A stretch of 64,000 nucleotides of DNA from Pseudobutyrivibrio sp. MD2005 (GCF_000621865.1 NZ_JHXE01000013.1:120227-184226), one strand, 5' to 3'. Shown: positions 54,335 to 63,680, counted from the stretch's first letter. The notes: generated from the letters alone by a model not told the origin. Made by a program: numbers and translations.

Positions 54335-55597
54335 ATGTACACATTAAAGGACATCAGAAACACAGATCCAGAGATTGCTGAGGCTATTGTTAAAGAGTTT
54401 AACCGTCAGGCAGAGCACATTGAGCTTATTGCTTCTGAGAACTGGGTGTCTCCAGCAGTTATGTCTGCTATGGGCTCAGTACTTACTAATAAGTACGCAG
54501 AAGGTTATCCAGGAAAGCGCTACTACGGTGGTTGTGAGGAAGTTGACGTTGTAGAAGAGCTTGCAATCGCTAGAGCAAAAGAGCTTTTTGGTTGCGAATA
54601 TGTTAATGTACAGCCACATTCAGGTGCTCAGGCAAACATGGCTGTTCAGTTTGCTGTATTACAGCCAGGCGACACAGTTATGGGTATGAACCTTGATCAC
54701 GGCGGACATTTAACACATGGTTCAAAGGCCAACTTCTCTGGTACATATTTCAATATTGTCCCTTATGGAGTTAATGATAATGGTTTCATCGATTATGATG
54801 AGGTTGAAAGAATTGCTCTTGAGTGCAAGCCAAAGATGATTATTGCAGGTGCTTCTGCTTATTGTCGTAAGATTGACTTCAAGAGATTCAGAGAAATCTG
54901 TGATAAGGTCGGAGCTGTATTATTTGTAGATATGGCACACATTGCCGGTCTTGTTGCAGCAGGTGTACATGAAAGCCCTGTTCCATATGCAGATATCGTT
55001 ACAACTACAACTCACAAGACACTTAGAGGCCCAAGAGGCGGTATGATTATGGCTACAGCTGAAGCCAATGAGAAGTACAACTTTAACAAGGCTGTATTCC
55101 CAGGTATTCAGGGTGGCCCTCTTATGCATGTAATTGCTGGTAAGGCAGTATGCTTCAAAGAGGCTTTATCACCAAGCTTCAAGGAATATGGCAATCAGAT
55201 AGTTAAGAATGCTCAGGCTCTTTGCGAAGGACTTAAGTCTAGAGGAATCAAGATTGTTTCTGACGGAACAGACAATCACCTTATGCTTATCGATTTAACA
55301 CCTTTTGAGTTAACAGGAAAGGTTGTTGAAAAGCTTTTGGACGAGGCTCACATTACTGCTAATAAGAACACTATTCCTAACGACCCTAAGTCACCATTTG
55401 TTACATCTGGTATTCGTCTTGGAACACCAGCAGCTACTACACGTGGACTTAAAGAAGATGATTTTGATAAGGTAGCTGAGGCAATCTCTATTGTTATTAA
55501 AGAGCAGGAAGCTGGCGTAGAGAAGGCTCGTGCTATCATTAAAAAGCTTACTGACAAGTATCCACTTCCAGGTGAGGCTGAGTTTGTAACAGAATAA
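54335..55597 (+). CDS. glyA: Serine hydroxymethyltransferase
   Basis: A protein of 420 aa, normal for GlyA. Motifs: [11 protein letters not shown] near residue 30, [37 protein letters not shown] with the PLP lysine near 228, and [13 protein letters not shown]. It makes glycine and methylene-THF from serine. AAAGAAAGG precedes the start. It lies 19 nt behind the GGDEF-EAL gene and shows highly biased codons. Confidence 0.97.
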   Translation: MYTLKDIRNTDPEIAEAIVKEFNRQAEHIELIASENWVSPAVMSAMGSVLTNKYAEGYPGKRYYGGCEEVDVVEELAIARAKELFGCEYVNVQPHSGAQANMAVQFAVLQPGDTVMGMNLDHGGHLTHGSKANFSGTYFNIVPYGVNDNGFIDYDEVERIALECKPKMIIAGASAYCRKIDFKRFREICDKVGAVLFVDMAHIAGLVAAGVHESPVPYADIVTTTTHKTLRGPRGGMIMATAEANEKYNFNKAVFPGIQGGPLMHVIAGKAVCFKEALSPSFKEYGNQIVKNAQALCEGLKSRGIKIVSDGTDNHLMLIDLTPFELTGKVVEKLLDEAHITANKNTIPNDPKSPFVTSGIRLGTPAATTRGLKEDDFDKVAEAISIVIKEQEAGVEKARAIIKKLTDKYPLPGEAEFVTE

Positions 55598-55620
55598 TCG
55601 TTTTCAATTTGGGAGCAATT

Positions 55621-56298
55621 ATGCTAGATTACAAAATTATCGAAGTTAAACAAAGTATCTTTGAAGATAATGATGCTGATGCAAAAAAGCTCAGAGCTGA
55701 GATTAAGGAGCAGAATACATTTTTAGTCAATCTAATGTCTGCTCCTGGCTCAGGCAAGACTAGCACATTATGTCAGACTATAGCCCGTCTTAATGGTGAT
55801 ATGAGCATAGGTGTAATGGAGGCGGACATCGATTCAGATGTTGATGCTGCCACTATTACAAAGGCTGGTGCTAAAGCAATTCAGATTCATACTGGAGGCA
55901 TGTGCCACCTGGATGCAGATATGACTCGCCAAGGTCTTCGAGAGCTTGGAACAGAGGAACTGGATTTAGTTTTTCTTGAGAATGTAGGCAATCTGGTATG
56001 TCCAGCGGAGTTTGACACTGGAGCATCAAAAAATGTTATGATTTTATCGGTTCCAGAGGGAGATGACAAGCCACTAAAATATCCACTTATGTTTTCTGTT
56101 TGCGATGTGGTACTTATTAATAAGTGTGATACACTTCCTGTATTCTCAGATTTCTCGAAAACGCTAGTTGAAGAAAGAATCCACAAGCTAAATCCTAGTG
56201 CTTTAGTCATTTTTATCTCCGCAAAGACTGGAGAGGGCATGGACCAATGGATAGATTGGTTAAGGGGAGAAGTAGCTAATTGGAGGCAGCATGAATAA
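55621..56298 (+). CDS. hypB: Hydrogenase nickel-insertion GTPase HypB
   Basis: A protein of 225 aa with the SIMIBI G-motifs: LMSAPGSGKTS (P-loop), EADIDSDVDA, HTGGMCHLD with the metal-site cysteine and histidine, ENVGNLVCP and INKCDTL. It lacks the N-terminal CxxCGC and His-rich nickel store of E. coli-type HypB. It inserts Ni into [NiFe] hydrogenase with HypA, which is not in the window. ATG 55621 is used, since GGGAG lies 5 nt upstream; the in-frame TTG at 55609 precedes it. The next gene overlaps it by 8 nt. Confidence 0.94.
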   Translation: MLDYKIIEVKQSIFEDNDADAKKLRAEIKEQNTFLVNLMSAPGSGKTSTLCQTIARLNGDMSIGVMEADIDSDVDAATITKAGAKAIQIHTGGMCHLDADMTRQGLRELGTEELDLVFLENVGNLVCPAEFDTGASKNVMILSVPEGDDKPLKYPLMFSVCDVVLINKCDTLPVFSDFSKTLVEERIHKLNPSALVIFISAKTGEGMDQWIDWLRGEVANWRQHE

Positions 56299-57289
56299 AA
56301 TTTACTTATTCGCCAATGGTTTTGGTGAAACAATACGAACTCTTATAGTTGCATATTTCATCCTTACTTTAGTATTTACCATTTATTCTATTGCTAGAAT
56401 GTACTATATAGAGCATCGTTCCAATGATGTAAAGGCAGGAAGAGCAAGAGTAAAAGCCCTTCAGGCAAATGGACGCTTAATGCAATTTCCTGTTTACTCT
56501 ATGGAAGAGATGGCAAAAGATAAACATAAGCGCGATGTAAAGCTTACATTTTTCCCATCAGATAATCCTAAGGATCAGCGCTTCTTAATGATTCTTCCAG
56601 GCGGGGGATATGCACATCTTTGCACAAAGCAGGAGGGATATCCTGTTGCAGCTGCCCTTAACAGAATGGGAGTGAATGCATTTGTACTTGAATACAGAAC
56701 AGGTCGTGACTGCGAGCCTTTTGCACCAATGGAAGATTTGGGTACAGCTCTTACATTTATTCAGAATAACCTTGAAAGATTCGATGTGGTTATGGATGGA
56801 TATGGTTTGCTAGGATTTTCTGCCGGAGGCAACTTAGCAGGAATTTTTGCAAGCAAAGAGCATGGATTTGCAGATTATGAAGTGCCTAAACCAGCTACAG
56901 TAATTTTAGGTTATCCATGGACTTGCGTTAATGATTGGCTTCACCATCCTTATTGGAACATTTGGATTGGACTTCTTGGAATATGGCTTAGCAATCGTGG
57001 AAGCTTCCACATGTTTGGCCTAAGACATATTAGAAAGGGGAGAGAGCTTTTAGATGTTCAGAAATACATCGATGAGAGTTACCCACCTACATTTATGTAT
57101 TCGGGCTCGTGGGACGTGTTGGTTCCTGCAAGCCGTCATGCTGATGTCTTTGATACCGCTCTTGAAAAGAACGGCATTAAGCATATATATGAAAAATACT
57201 TTGGTGTACCTCATGGCATTGGTCTTGGGCTACACACAAAAGCTGAAGGCTGGCTTGATAGAGCAGTTGAATTTTGGAATGAACAATAA
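56291..57289 (+). CDS. Membrane-anchored alpha/beta hydrolase (esterase)
   Basis: A protein of 332 aa. One membrane segment (residues 15-37) is followed by an alpha/beta hydrolase domain with oxyanion loop LPGGGYAHL near 105, nucleophile GFSAGGNLAG near 180, and the histidine in GVPHGIGLG near 313. Related to acetylxylan- or peptidase S9-like esterases. The substrate is unknown. ATG overlaps hypB by 8 nt. Confidence 0.82.
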   Translation: MNKIYLFANGFGETIRTLIVAYFILTLVFTIYSIARMYYIEHRSNDVKAGRARVKALQANGRLMQFPVYSMEEMAKDKHKRDVKLTFFPSDNPKDQRFLMILPGGGYAHLCTKQEGYPVAAALNRMGVNAFVLEYRTGRDCEPFAPMEDLGTALTFIQNNLERFDVVMDGYGLLGFSAGGNLAGIFASKEHGFADYEVPKPATVILGYPWTCVNDWLHHPYWNIWIGLLGIWLSNRGSFHMFGLRHIRKGRELLDVQKYIDESYPPTFMYSGSWDVLVPASRHADVFDTALEKNGIKHIYEKYFGVPHGIGLGLHTKAEGWLDRAVEFWNEQ

Positions 57290-57290
57290 A

Positions 57291-57327
57291 AAAATCCAGT
57301 TAGGTAAAATTCCTAACTGGATTTTTT
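57291..57327. terminator. Bidirectional terminator, esterase and DUF2798 genes
   Basis: AATCCAGTTAGG (57293-57304) and CCTAACTGGATT (57312-57323), a perfect 12-bp stem with A before and T after. Confidence 0.9.
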
Positions 57328-57331
57328 ATAT

Positions 57332-57823
57332 TTATGCGGCTTTCTTATTAGCTTCTGATACTTCGTTTGTCTTCTTTTCACGGAAAATGCTACGGAAGAT
57401 AAGTCTTACAAATGGTCCACAGTAGAATAACTGATAGAGAAGAGCCATAGGGAAATTCATAGCCCAAGTCTGTACCCAAGTACCAAATGTCTTTGTGTCT
57501 TTGAAAAGGATAGTAGCTACAAGGCTCATTACTGGACACATGATGCAGCAAATGCAAATTGAAATAGCATATGTGATGAACTGAGGTCTATCTGTTGGAC
57601 GAACGACTGTAAAAGCAAGGCCTTTTGCAATCTTACCAACAATGAAGAACTCTAAGATAAATGCGATAGGCACCATGATTGGAAGCTCATGTACTGCGGC
57701 TATAAAAGTGGCTCCTGAAACACCTCCCATGTTAAGCGCTACATTGTAAACAACCATTCCATAAACCATAATGGTTGCCATAATAATAGTATAAACTACA
57801 TCCTGAAATTTGTTTTTTGGCAT
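57332..57823 (-). CDS. DUF2798-type four-helix membrane protein
   Basis: A protein of 163 aa with four hydrophobic segments in two repeated halves, each with the pattern of DUF2798 (TIIMATIMVYGMVVYN, AISICICCIMCPVMSL). It ends in a basic tail. Function unknown. ATG 57823 follows AAAGGAGGATTTTTT. A palindromic element lies in its leader at 57840-57881. Confidence 0.78.
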   Translation of the reverse strand: MPKNKFQDVVYTIIMATIMVYGMVVYNVALNMGGVSGATFIAAVHELPIMVPIAFILEFFIVGKIAKGLAFTVVRPTDRPQFITYAISICICCIMCPVMSLVATILFKDTKTFGTWVQTWAMNFPMALLYQLFYCGPFVRLIFRSIFREKKTNEVSEANKKAA

Positions 57824-57839
57824 AAAAAAATCCTCCTTT

Positions 57840-57881
57840 AGATAATGAATAACAGAAATAAAAAAGTGTTGTTCGTTATCT
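57840..57881. promoter_or_regulatory. 15-bp inverted repeat upstream of the DUF2798 gene
   Basis: AGATAATGAATAACA (57840-57854) and TGTTGTTCGTTATCT (57867-57881), two positions being G-U or mismatch, with a 12-nt loop. It lies just before the ribosome site: either an operator of a MarR/TetR-like regulator or a leader hairpin. Confidence 0.55.
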
Positions 57882-57995
57882 TCCAGAGGAAGTGCGTTTC
57901 CAATTTAACCATATTATTTAATTGCGAAAGCAATTGTAACATGATTTTGAACAAAATGTAAGTGTAAAATTTGTTAATTTTTTTAACTGCCTATG

Positions 57996-58080
57996 GCAAT
58001 CTGCTCGCATTCATAAAATATGTAAGCTTCGCTTACTAGAACGCTGCGAGATTGCTTGCAGCAATCTGCTCGCATTCATA
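57996..58080. repeat. 20-bp direct repeats with hairpins
   Basis: GCAATCTGCTCGCATTCATA occurs at 57996-58015 and 58061-58080. Between them are GTAAGC/GCTTAC (58022-58036), and a GCGAGATTGC/GCAATC.GCTCGC hairpin that includes part of the second copy. The second copy overlaps the stop of the small gene at 58076-58243. Confidence 0.7.
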
Positions 58081-58243
58081 TTATTCCTAAATTCTTTATT
58101 AATTCATCATAGGATTCTGTGGTCATCATATATTTACTTCCATCTGAGGTGCATACAGTATGATTGACGGGTTCCACTGCAGTCACCTGCTGTAAATTAA
58201 TGTAAACGAATTCCCCGGATACAGTTGTAATCTCAAAAAACAT
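58076..58243 (-). CDS. Small FlbD-like protein, 55 aa
   Basis: ATG 58243 follows GAGGAGGGTGATTAG, one of the best ribosome sites in the window, and the frame is 55 codons. The sequence pattern (VSGEFVYINLQQVTAVE, SDGSKYMMTTESYDEL) resembles FlbD, the small protein of clostridial flagellar operons, but length and position alone do not prove it. No flagellar genes are adjacent. Too short for most gene callers. Confidence 0.62.
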   Translation of the reverse strand: MFFEITTVSGEFVYINLQQVTAVEPVNHTVCTSDGSKYMMTTESYDELIKNLGII

Positions 58244-58651
58244 CTAATCACCCTCCTCATTTTTTATATTATGTGGACATTATAACTAGAAAATGTTTCA
58301 GCATTGTGAAATTAGATAGAACAGCGATAGAACAGCCGTTAAATTCCTGTGTAGCCCAGCTTCAACCTAAGATTTTTCTTGTGGTTTGCGATTTTAAAGC
58401 ACAGATTAAAGATATTTTCTTTTTTCCTTTTATAATATGAATACTTTTGCCGCTGATTATTTAATTCACAGGTCTTAAAGTGGAGAAAAAACTGTGAATA
58501 ATCTGGGGTAAAGCGGTGAAATTGTGGTATGCTATATTCCTCTTCATTACACATTTTGCAAATCATAAGGTAACTGTCATCTTATATTCACCTAACCTAC
58601 AGATTTTATTGGTAAAAATAGTTTATCAATTGAAAGAGATGGAGGGACAGT
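58244..58651. other. Intergenic region of about 400 nt without a supported gene
   Basis: AT-rich and divergent: the FlbD-like gene leaves to the left and the lipoprotein gene to the right. A TATAAT at about 58430 is a possible -10, but I found no well-placed -35. An open minus-strand frame (58339-58566) has no ribosome site and biased, low-quality composition. I see no RNA fold beyond weak local stems. Confidence 0.5.
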
Positions 58652-60169
58652 ATGAAACATAAATTATTATCCAAGCTTTTAGTAGGAACAATGGCTGCAT
58701 CCATGGTATTTGTAGGCTGCGGTTCAAATGCAGATTCTACGGCAGAATCAGTTGAAGTGGCAGACGAAGCAGCCGCTTCTGAAGATGGCGCGTCAGCCAC
58801 AGCGACCACAACTGCGCTTACAAGAGATGACATAACAATTAACGAAACAATTGAAAACTCAGAAGACGGCGCTCATGCAATTGAGGCTTCTGGTACAGAA
58901 GACAGCTATAGTAATGTAGAAGTTATTAAGACTGGCGACTCTGATCTAGGGGATGAAGCAGATTTCTATGGAGATAATGCAGCGGTATTTGCAACAGATG
59001 GAGCAACACTGGATTTATCTGAAATTGTTGTAGATACAAATGGAACTCATGCCAATGCTGTGTATAGCTATGGTGAAGGAACTACAGTAAATATTTCAGA
59101 TTCCTATATTACAACAGCAGGTAATTGCTCTGGCGGTCTTATGACAACAGGCGGAGGCACAATGAATGCCAGCAACCTTATTATAGAAACAAGTGGTAAC
59201 TCATCTGCGGCTATTCGTTCAGATAGAGGTGGCGGCACAGTAACAGTTACTGGAGGAAACTATACTACATCAGGAACAGGTTCGCCGGTAATCTATTCCA
59301 CAGCAGATATTACAGTTTCAGATGCAACACTTACATCAACAGCATCTCAGGGCGTTGTTGTTGAAGGCGATAACTCTGCTACTTTAAATAATGTAGTGCT
59401 AAACGCAGATAATAATACAAAGAACAGTGATAACTCTGATTATTATCAGGCAGTAATGATTTATCAGTCTATGTCTGGTGATGCAGATGAGGGAAAAGCT
59501 GAGTTTTCTCTAGTTGATAGTACACTCAACAACGAAAACGGCGATATTTTCTTCATTACTAATACAGTAGCAGACATTAATCTTGAAAATTCTACAATAG
59601 TCAATAATGATGACACAGGAGTCTTGCTTAGAGCTTCAACTGCAGGCTGGGGAAATGAAGGAAGCAATGGCGGTCAGGTCAATGTTTATGCCGTAAGCCA
59701 GGCCTTAGATGGAGATATGGTGGTAGATGATGTATCTGCAATGAATCTTTATTTAAGGGATGCCTCTAACTATACAGGTGCTATCAATGCAGATGGCGAA
59801 GCCGGAGAAGTTTATGTAGAAATCACAGATGGTTCAACATGGACTCTAACAGGTGATTCATATATTACAGCCCTTAGCTGCGATACAGATAGCATTAACT
59901 TAAATGGCTATAAGCTTTACATCAATGGCGAGGAATATACAGAAGGCTCTGAATCAACAGGCGAGGCAATTGAGCTTACTAGTGGAAGTGGATCAGGTGC
60001 ACCAGATGGAGCAATGCCAGAGGGCGGAGCACCAAACGGTGAAATGCCAAGTGGCGAGAAGCCATCTGGAGAAGCACCAAGTGGTGAGAAACCCGATGGT
60101 GAGGCCCCAAGCGGTGAGAAGCCTAGTGATGCAAAAAATAAGAAACTGTTGAAGTTCTTCATGCTTTGA
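58652..60169 (+). CDS. Beta-helix lipoprotein with Pro-Ser-Gly-Glu tail, 505 aa
   Basis: A lipoprotein signal peptide with lipobox VFVGC (Cys near residue 23) is followed by a Ser/Ala/Glu linker. A right-handed beta-helix made of short Ser/Thr/Asn/Val turns follows (VVDTNGTHANAVYSYG, IIETSGNSSAAIRSD, TLNNENGDIFFITN). Near residue 445 a repeat of PSGEKPSGEAPSGEKPDGEA type forms a flexible tail, then a basic end. No catalytic residues are obvious; it may bind carbohydrate. GGAGGGACAG precedes ATG 58652. A YesN-type regulator follows 39 nt downstream. Confidence 0.8.
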   Translation: MKHKLLSKLLVGTMAASMVFVGCGSNADSTAESVEVADEAAASEDGASATATTTALTRDDITINETIENSEDGAHAIEASGTEDSYSNVEVIKTGDSDLGDEADFYGDNAAVFATDGATLDLSEIVVDTNGTHANAVYSYGEGTTVNISDSYITTAGNCSGGLMTTGGGTMNASNLIIETSGNSSAAIRSDRGGGTVTVTGGNYTTSGTGSPVIYSTADITVSDATLTSTASQGVVVEGDNSATLNNVVLNADNNTKNSDNSDYYQAVMIYQSMSGDADEGKAEFSLVDSTLNNENGDIFFITNTVADINLENSTIVNNDDTGVLLRASTAGWGNEGSNGGQVNVYAVSQALDGDMVVDDVSAMNLYLRDASNYTGAINADGEAGEVYVEITDGSTWTLTGDSYITALSCDTDSINLNGYKLYINGEEYTEGSESTGEAIELTSGSGSGAPDGAMPEGGAPNGEMPSGEKPSGEAPSGEKPDGEAPSGEKPSDAKNKKLLKFFML

Positions 60170-60208
60170 ATATACTTTTAATTAAGACTTTATTTATTGG
60201 GAGAAGGT

Positions 60209-61732
60209 ATGAAGGTACTTATAGTTGAGGACGAAATTAGGATTCGAGAGGGGCTTGTAAAACTAATAGAAAAAATTGATAGTGAATTTGAAGTTGTGGG
60301 CGAGGCTGTTGATGGGGCCAGTGGTCTTGAGATGTGCAAAGAGCAACAGCCAGATATAATCATTACTGATATTAAAATGCCTAAAATGGATGGACTTCAG
60401 ATGCTTTCAGAAATATATGGTTCAGGCCTAAAGTCGAAAGCGATTGTCATCAGTGCATATTCGGAATTCGAATATGCAAGGGGGGCTATGAAATTAGGGG
60501 TTACAGAGTACTTACTCAAGCCTATATCGCTTATGGATTTTTCAAAGGCTATAAACAATATTGCGGAACAAATATATGAGGACAGAAGAAAAAAGCCTGA
60601 GCAGGTGGGAACACTTGAACAAATAGTAAGAGACATAATGTTTGGGCACACAAAGGTTTCTTCTGAAACAATCGATTATTTGGATAATGTTTATGGCATA
60701 GATAAGAATCAAAAGTTCCTAATAATATGTGCTTACATGGGGAACTCTTTTGATGAGAAGAGGGAGTTAGGATACAAATTTTTACGACAGGCCTTTTCCG
60801 GTTACAAGGATATTAAATATACATTGCTGGAATCCCAGTATCATAAGTCTATTGTTATGTTGCTGTATTCTTATGAAGATGGTCATGATATAGAGCGCTT
60901 TATACAATATCAGCTCTTAAATCAGGCTGGCGGAGATTTGGTTATAGGCTGTGAAGAGATTACCGGACTGGATTCGTTGACGGTTGGATTGAGCGATTTG
61001 TATCCATACATGGACTGGAACATTTCTTTTGAGGAAGGCATAGTTATTTCTTATCCAAAGATTACACATGTGCAAACAACAATTTGCATTTATCCTATTG
61101 AGCAGGAAAATGAAATCAAATCAGCAATTTTTGCACGCGACGAAAAACGAGTACGACAAGTCTTTAACAGATTCCATGAGTCATTTAAAGATGGTAAGAT
61201 TTACAACCCAAGAGAATTAAAAGAGTGCTATGTTCGTTTTCTATGGACTGTTTTGGAAGTAGGAAAGGAATCGGGCTGTAGAGCCGAAGGAACAATCCAA
61301 AGGCAAAAGCTGCTTGATAAGATAATGAATTCCAAGACAACTCAAGAGCTGGATGATATATGCAATGAAGTTCTATCATCCTATGAGTTTACAGAGCAAA
61401 AGACTACCTCAAATCATCTGGTGGTTAGAAAAGCTGAAGGATTAATACATGAATTCTATAATACTGGCATTACGCTGGATGAGATTGCAGGTAAGCTAAA
61501 TATTACTCCAGAATATCTTGGTACTCAGTTCCACAAGGAGACTGGAAAAACTTACAGTGCATATATTAAAGATTATCGAATAACAAAAGCAAAGGAGCTT
61601 TTAATCAGTACAAGTTTAAAACTATATGAAATAGCAGATAAGGTTGGATATCAGGATCCTAAGTATTTCAGTAAAGTGTTTAGAGAAGTGACAGGCCAGC
61701 TCCCTGCTGAATATAGAAGAACAATTAAATAA
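60209..61732 (+). CDS. YesN-type AraC-family response regulator
   Basis: A protein of 507 aa. The N-terminal receiver has LIVEDEIRIREG, acceptor Asp in IIITDIKMPKMDG near residue 55 and Lys in YLLKPISLMD. A long, poorly conserved middle follows, and a double-HTH AraC domain forms the last 100 residues (ITLDEIAGKLNITPEYL, LYEIADKVGYQDPKYFSKVF). Such regulators work with YesM-type kinases and control sugar transport. No such kinase is in the window. ATG 60209 follows GGGAGAAGGT. Probable control of the permease genes downstream. Confidence 0.9.
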   Translation: MKVLIVEDEIRIREGLVKLIEKIDSEFEVVGEAVDGASGLEMCKEQQPDIIITDIKMPKMDGLQMLSEIYGSGLKSKAIVISAYSEFEYARGAMKLGVTEYLLKPISLMDFSKAINNIAEQIYEDRRKKPEQVGTLEQIVRDIMFGHTKVSSETIDYLDNVYGIDKNQKFLIICAYMGNSFDEKRELGYKFLRQAFSGYKDIKYTLLESQYHKSIVMLLYSYEDGHDIERFIQYQLLNQAGGDLVIGCEEITGLDSLTVGLSDLYPYMDWNISFEEGIVISYPKITHVQTTICIYPIEQENEIKSAIFARDEKRVRQVFNRFHESFKDGKIYNPRELKECYVRFLWTVLEVGKESGCRAEGTIQRQKLLDKIMNSKTTQELDDICNEVLSSYEFTEQKTTSNHLVVRKAEGLIHEFYNTGITLDEIAGKLNITPEYLGTQFHKETGKTYSAYIKDYRITKAKELLISTSLKLYEIADKVGYQDPKYFSKVFREVTGQLPAEYRRTIK

Positions 61733-61762
61733 TCGTCCTTTGATAATTCCTCTTTTTTTAGA

Positions 61763-61812
61763 TTTGTCACATTTTGTATTTTTGCTAATGAAAATACAAT
61801 AAATGTGACAAA
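61763..61812. promoter_or_regulatory. Long inverted repeat before the permease genes
   Basis: TTTGTCACATTT (61763-61774) and AAATGTGACAAA (61801-61812), continued inward by GTATTTT and AAAATAC. No T-tract. It sits about 20 nt before the permease start and ends close to the ribosome site, so it is either the regulator's operator or a leader hairpin. Confidence 0.6.
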
Positions 61813-61834
61813 CAAAGAAGGAGGAATTTTTATT

Positions 61835-62734
61835 ATGAAAAAAATAAAGGAATTCTTTAGATATGACAACATTGGCCTGCTGTTTATCTTACCGGCATTT
61901 ATCTATATGGCTGTATTTGTTGGATATCCAATTTTAAGCAATATTGGATTGAGCTTTCAGGATGTATCTGTAAGAAATCTTGCAAATGGGGATAAGCACA
62001 TTATTGGTCTTGCAAATTATGTAGAGATATTCTCAGATGAGGTATTTAGAAAGTCGCTGTTAAATACATTGATATTCACAGTTGCCTGCCTTGTATTTCA
62101 ATTTCTAATTGGTTTCTTTTTGGCACTATTCTTTAACAAGAGATTTAAAATTGCAAAGCCTGTCAGGGGCCTTCTCATGATTCCATGGATGATGCCTATG
62201 ACAGTTACAGCGCTTATGTTTAAATTTATGTTTTCAACAGATGTTGGAATTATAAACTATATTTTAAAGAGTATTGGCGCTATAAATGAAAATATTGAAT
62301 GGCTAACAACACCAGGTACTGCTATGGCAGCAGTAGTAATCGCAAATATTTGGATTGGTATTCCATTCAACACAATTCTTCTTTCCACAGGTCTTACTAC
62401 CATTCCACAGGAGCTTTATGAGAGCGCATCGGTGGATGGGGCTAACAAGTTTCAAAAGCTAATTAACATTACATTACCTCTTCTAAGACCTACAATCGAA
62501 TCTATTCTGGTATTAGGATTCATTTATACATTCAAAGTATATGATTTGGTATATGTAATGACAGAAGGTGGACCTGTTAATTCAACACACCTTTTATCAA
62601 CCTATTCATACAAGTTATCATTTGATATGTTCCAATATAGCAAGGGCTCAGCCGTAGCAAATGTATTGTTTGTAATATTGCTGTTAGTTGGAATGGTTTA
62701 TATAAAAATAACAATGAAGGGAGAGGAAGAATAA
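61835..62734 (+). CDS. Sugar ABC transporter permease (MalF/UgpA-like)
   Basis: A protein of 299 aa with six membrane segments and the EAA motif ELYESASVDGANKFQKLINI near residue 200 for contact with the ATPase. The N-terminal LLFILPAFIYM is typical of the carbohydrate uptake family. ATG 61835 follows AAGGAGGAATTT. It begins about 100 nt after the YesN gene. The second permease starts within its stop (TAATG). Confidence 0.92.
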   Translation: MKKIKEFFRYDNIGLLFILPAFIYMAVFVGYPILSNIGLSFQDVSVRNLANGDKHIIGLANYVEIFSDEVFRKSLLNTLIFTVACLVFQFLIGFFLALFFNKRFKIAKPVRGLLMIPWMMPMTVTALMFKFMFSTDVGIINYILKSIGAINENIEWLTTPGTAMAAVVIANIWIGIPFNTILLSTGLTTIPQELYESASVDGANKFQKLINITLPLLRPTIESILVLGFIYTFKVYDLVYVMTEGGPVNSTHLLSTYSYKLSFDMFQYSKGSAVANVLFVILLLVGMVYIKITMKGEEE

Positions 62735-63582
62735 TGGAATCAGAAAAGAGATTAAGTAAAAGAGAAAATACTATTTGCTGTGTGTTAGCGTTAATTCTTT
62801 TGATAATACTTTTATTTCCTTTGTTTTGGACATTTATTACATCTTTAAAAACAGAAAAGGAAATATTCCAGATACCACCAACCTGGTATCCACATGTACT
62901 TAATACAAAATCATATGCAGCGCAAATTGAAAATGGCGATTTCAATATGTTTTCTTCATTCTTCAATAGCTTTGCAATTTCAATAGGGGCAATGCTAATT
63001 GCTGTAATGCTTGCTGTGCCAGCTTCTTATGCTATTGCAAGATATAGATTTAAGGGAAGAAAGTTTATGCTTTTATTCTTCCTTGTAAGCCAAATGTTAC
63101 CAGTATCAGTGTTGCTTACACCAATGTTTATTATGTTTAAAGGCATAAATGTTTACAACACATGGGCATCAGCTATTTTGGCAGATGCAACAATAGGAAT
63201 TCCTTTTTCTGTGCTGATTTTGAAAAACTATTTTGCATCTATTCCTGCAGCTTTAGAGGAAGCAGCATATATTGACGGATGTACCCGATTATCTGCCTTC
63301 TTTAGAATATTGGTACCTGTAGCAAAACCAGGTGTTATCGTATGTGCGGTATTCTCTTTCTTATACGCCTGGGGCGATTTAGCTTATGGTATGACTTTTA
63401 TTTTGGATCAGAAAAAGCGCCCTATCACAGCCGGAATTTTCAACTTTATGGGCCAGTACGGTACTAAATGGAGTTACCTTACGGCATTCGCAATCGTTGC
63501 CATTATTCCAGTAGTGCTTATATTTGTATTCATGCAGAAATATATTATAAGCGGAATGACAAATGGTGCTGTTAAAGGATAA
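62734..63582 (+). CDS. Sugar ABC transporter permease (MalG/UgpE-like)
   Basis: A protein of 282 aa with six membrane segments and the EAA motif ALEEAAYIDGCTRLSAFFRI near residue 170. The FWTFITSLKTEKEIF and TYNTW-like (VYNTWASAIL) patterns belong to the MalG group. It is the translationally coupled partner of the MalF-like gene. No substrate-binding protein or ATPase gene accompanies it in the window; the ATPase may be shared (MsmX-like) and located elsewhere. Confidence 0.92.
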   Translation: MESEKRLSKRENTICCVLALILLIILLFPLFWTFITSLKTEKEIFQIPPTWYPHVLNTKSYAAQIENGDFNMFSSFFNSFAISIGAMLIAVMLAVPASYAIARYRFKGRKFMLLFFLVSQMLPVSVLLTPMFIMFKGINVYNTWASAILADATIGIPFSVLILKNYFASIPAALEEAAYIDGCTRLSAFFRILVPVAKPGVIVCAVFSFLYAWGDLAYGMTFILDQKKRPITAGIFNFMGQYGTKWSYLTAFAIVAIIPVVLIFVFMQKYIISGMTNGAVKG

Positions 63583-63640
63583 AAAAAGACAGATTGAATA
63601 ATATCATTCTTGCGGATTAGCGGTAGTATTATTAAGATTA

Positions 63641-63676
63641 AATCAGGAGTTTTGCATTGCAAATCTCCTGATTTTT
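63641..63676 (+). terminator. Strong intrinsic terminator after the permease operon
   Basis: AATCAGGAG (63641-63649), inner stem TTTGC/GCAAA with loop ATT, CTCCTGATT (63665-63673), then T. The group II intron starts 5 nt after the T-tract. Confidence 0.93.
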
Positions 63677-63680
63677 CGAT

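Noticed and set aside
58339..58566. 75-codon minus-strand frame upstream of the lipoprotein
   Set aside because: No ribosome site, no promoter, and composition like non-coding AT-rich DNA.
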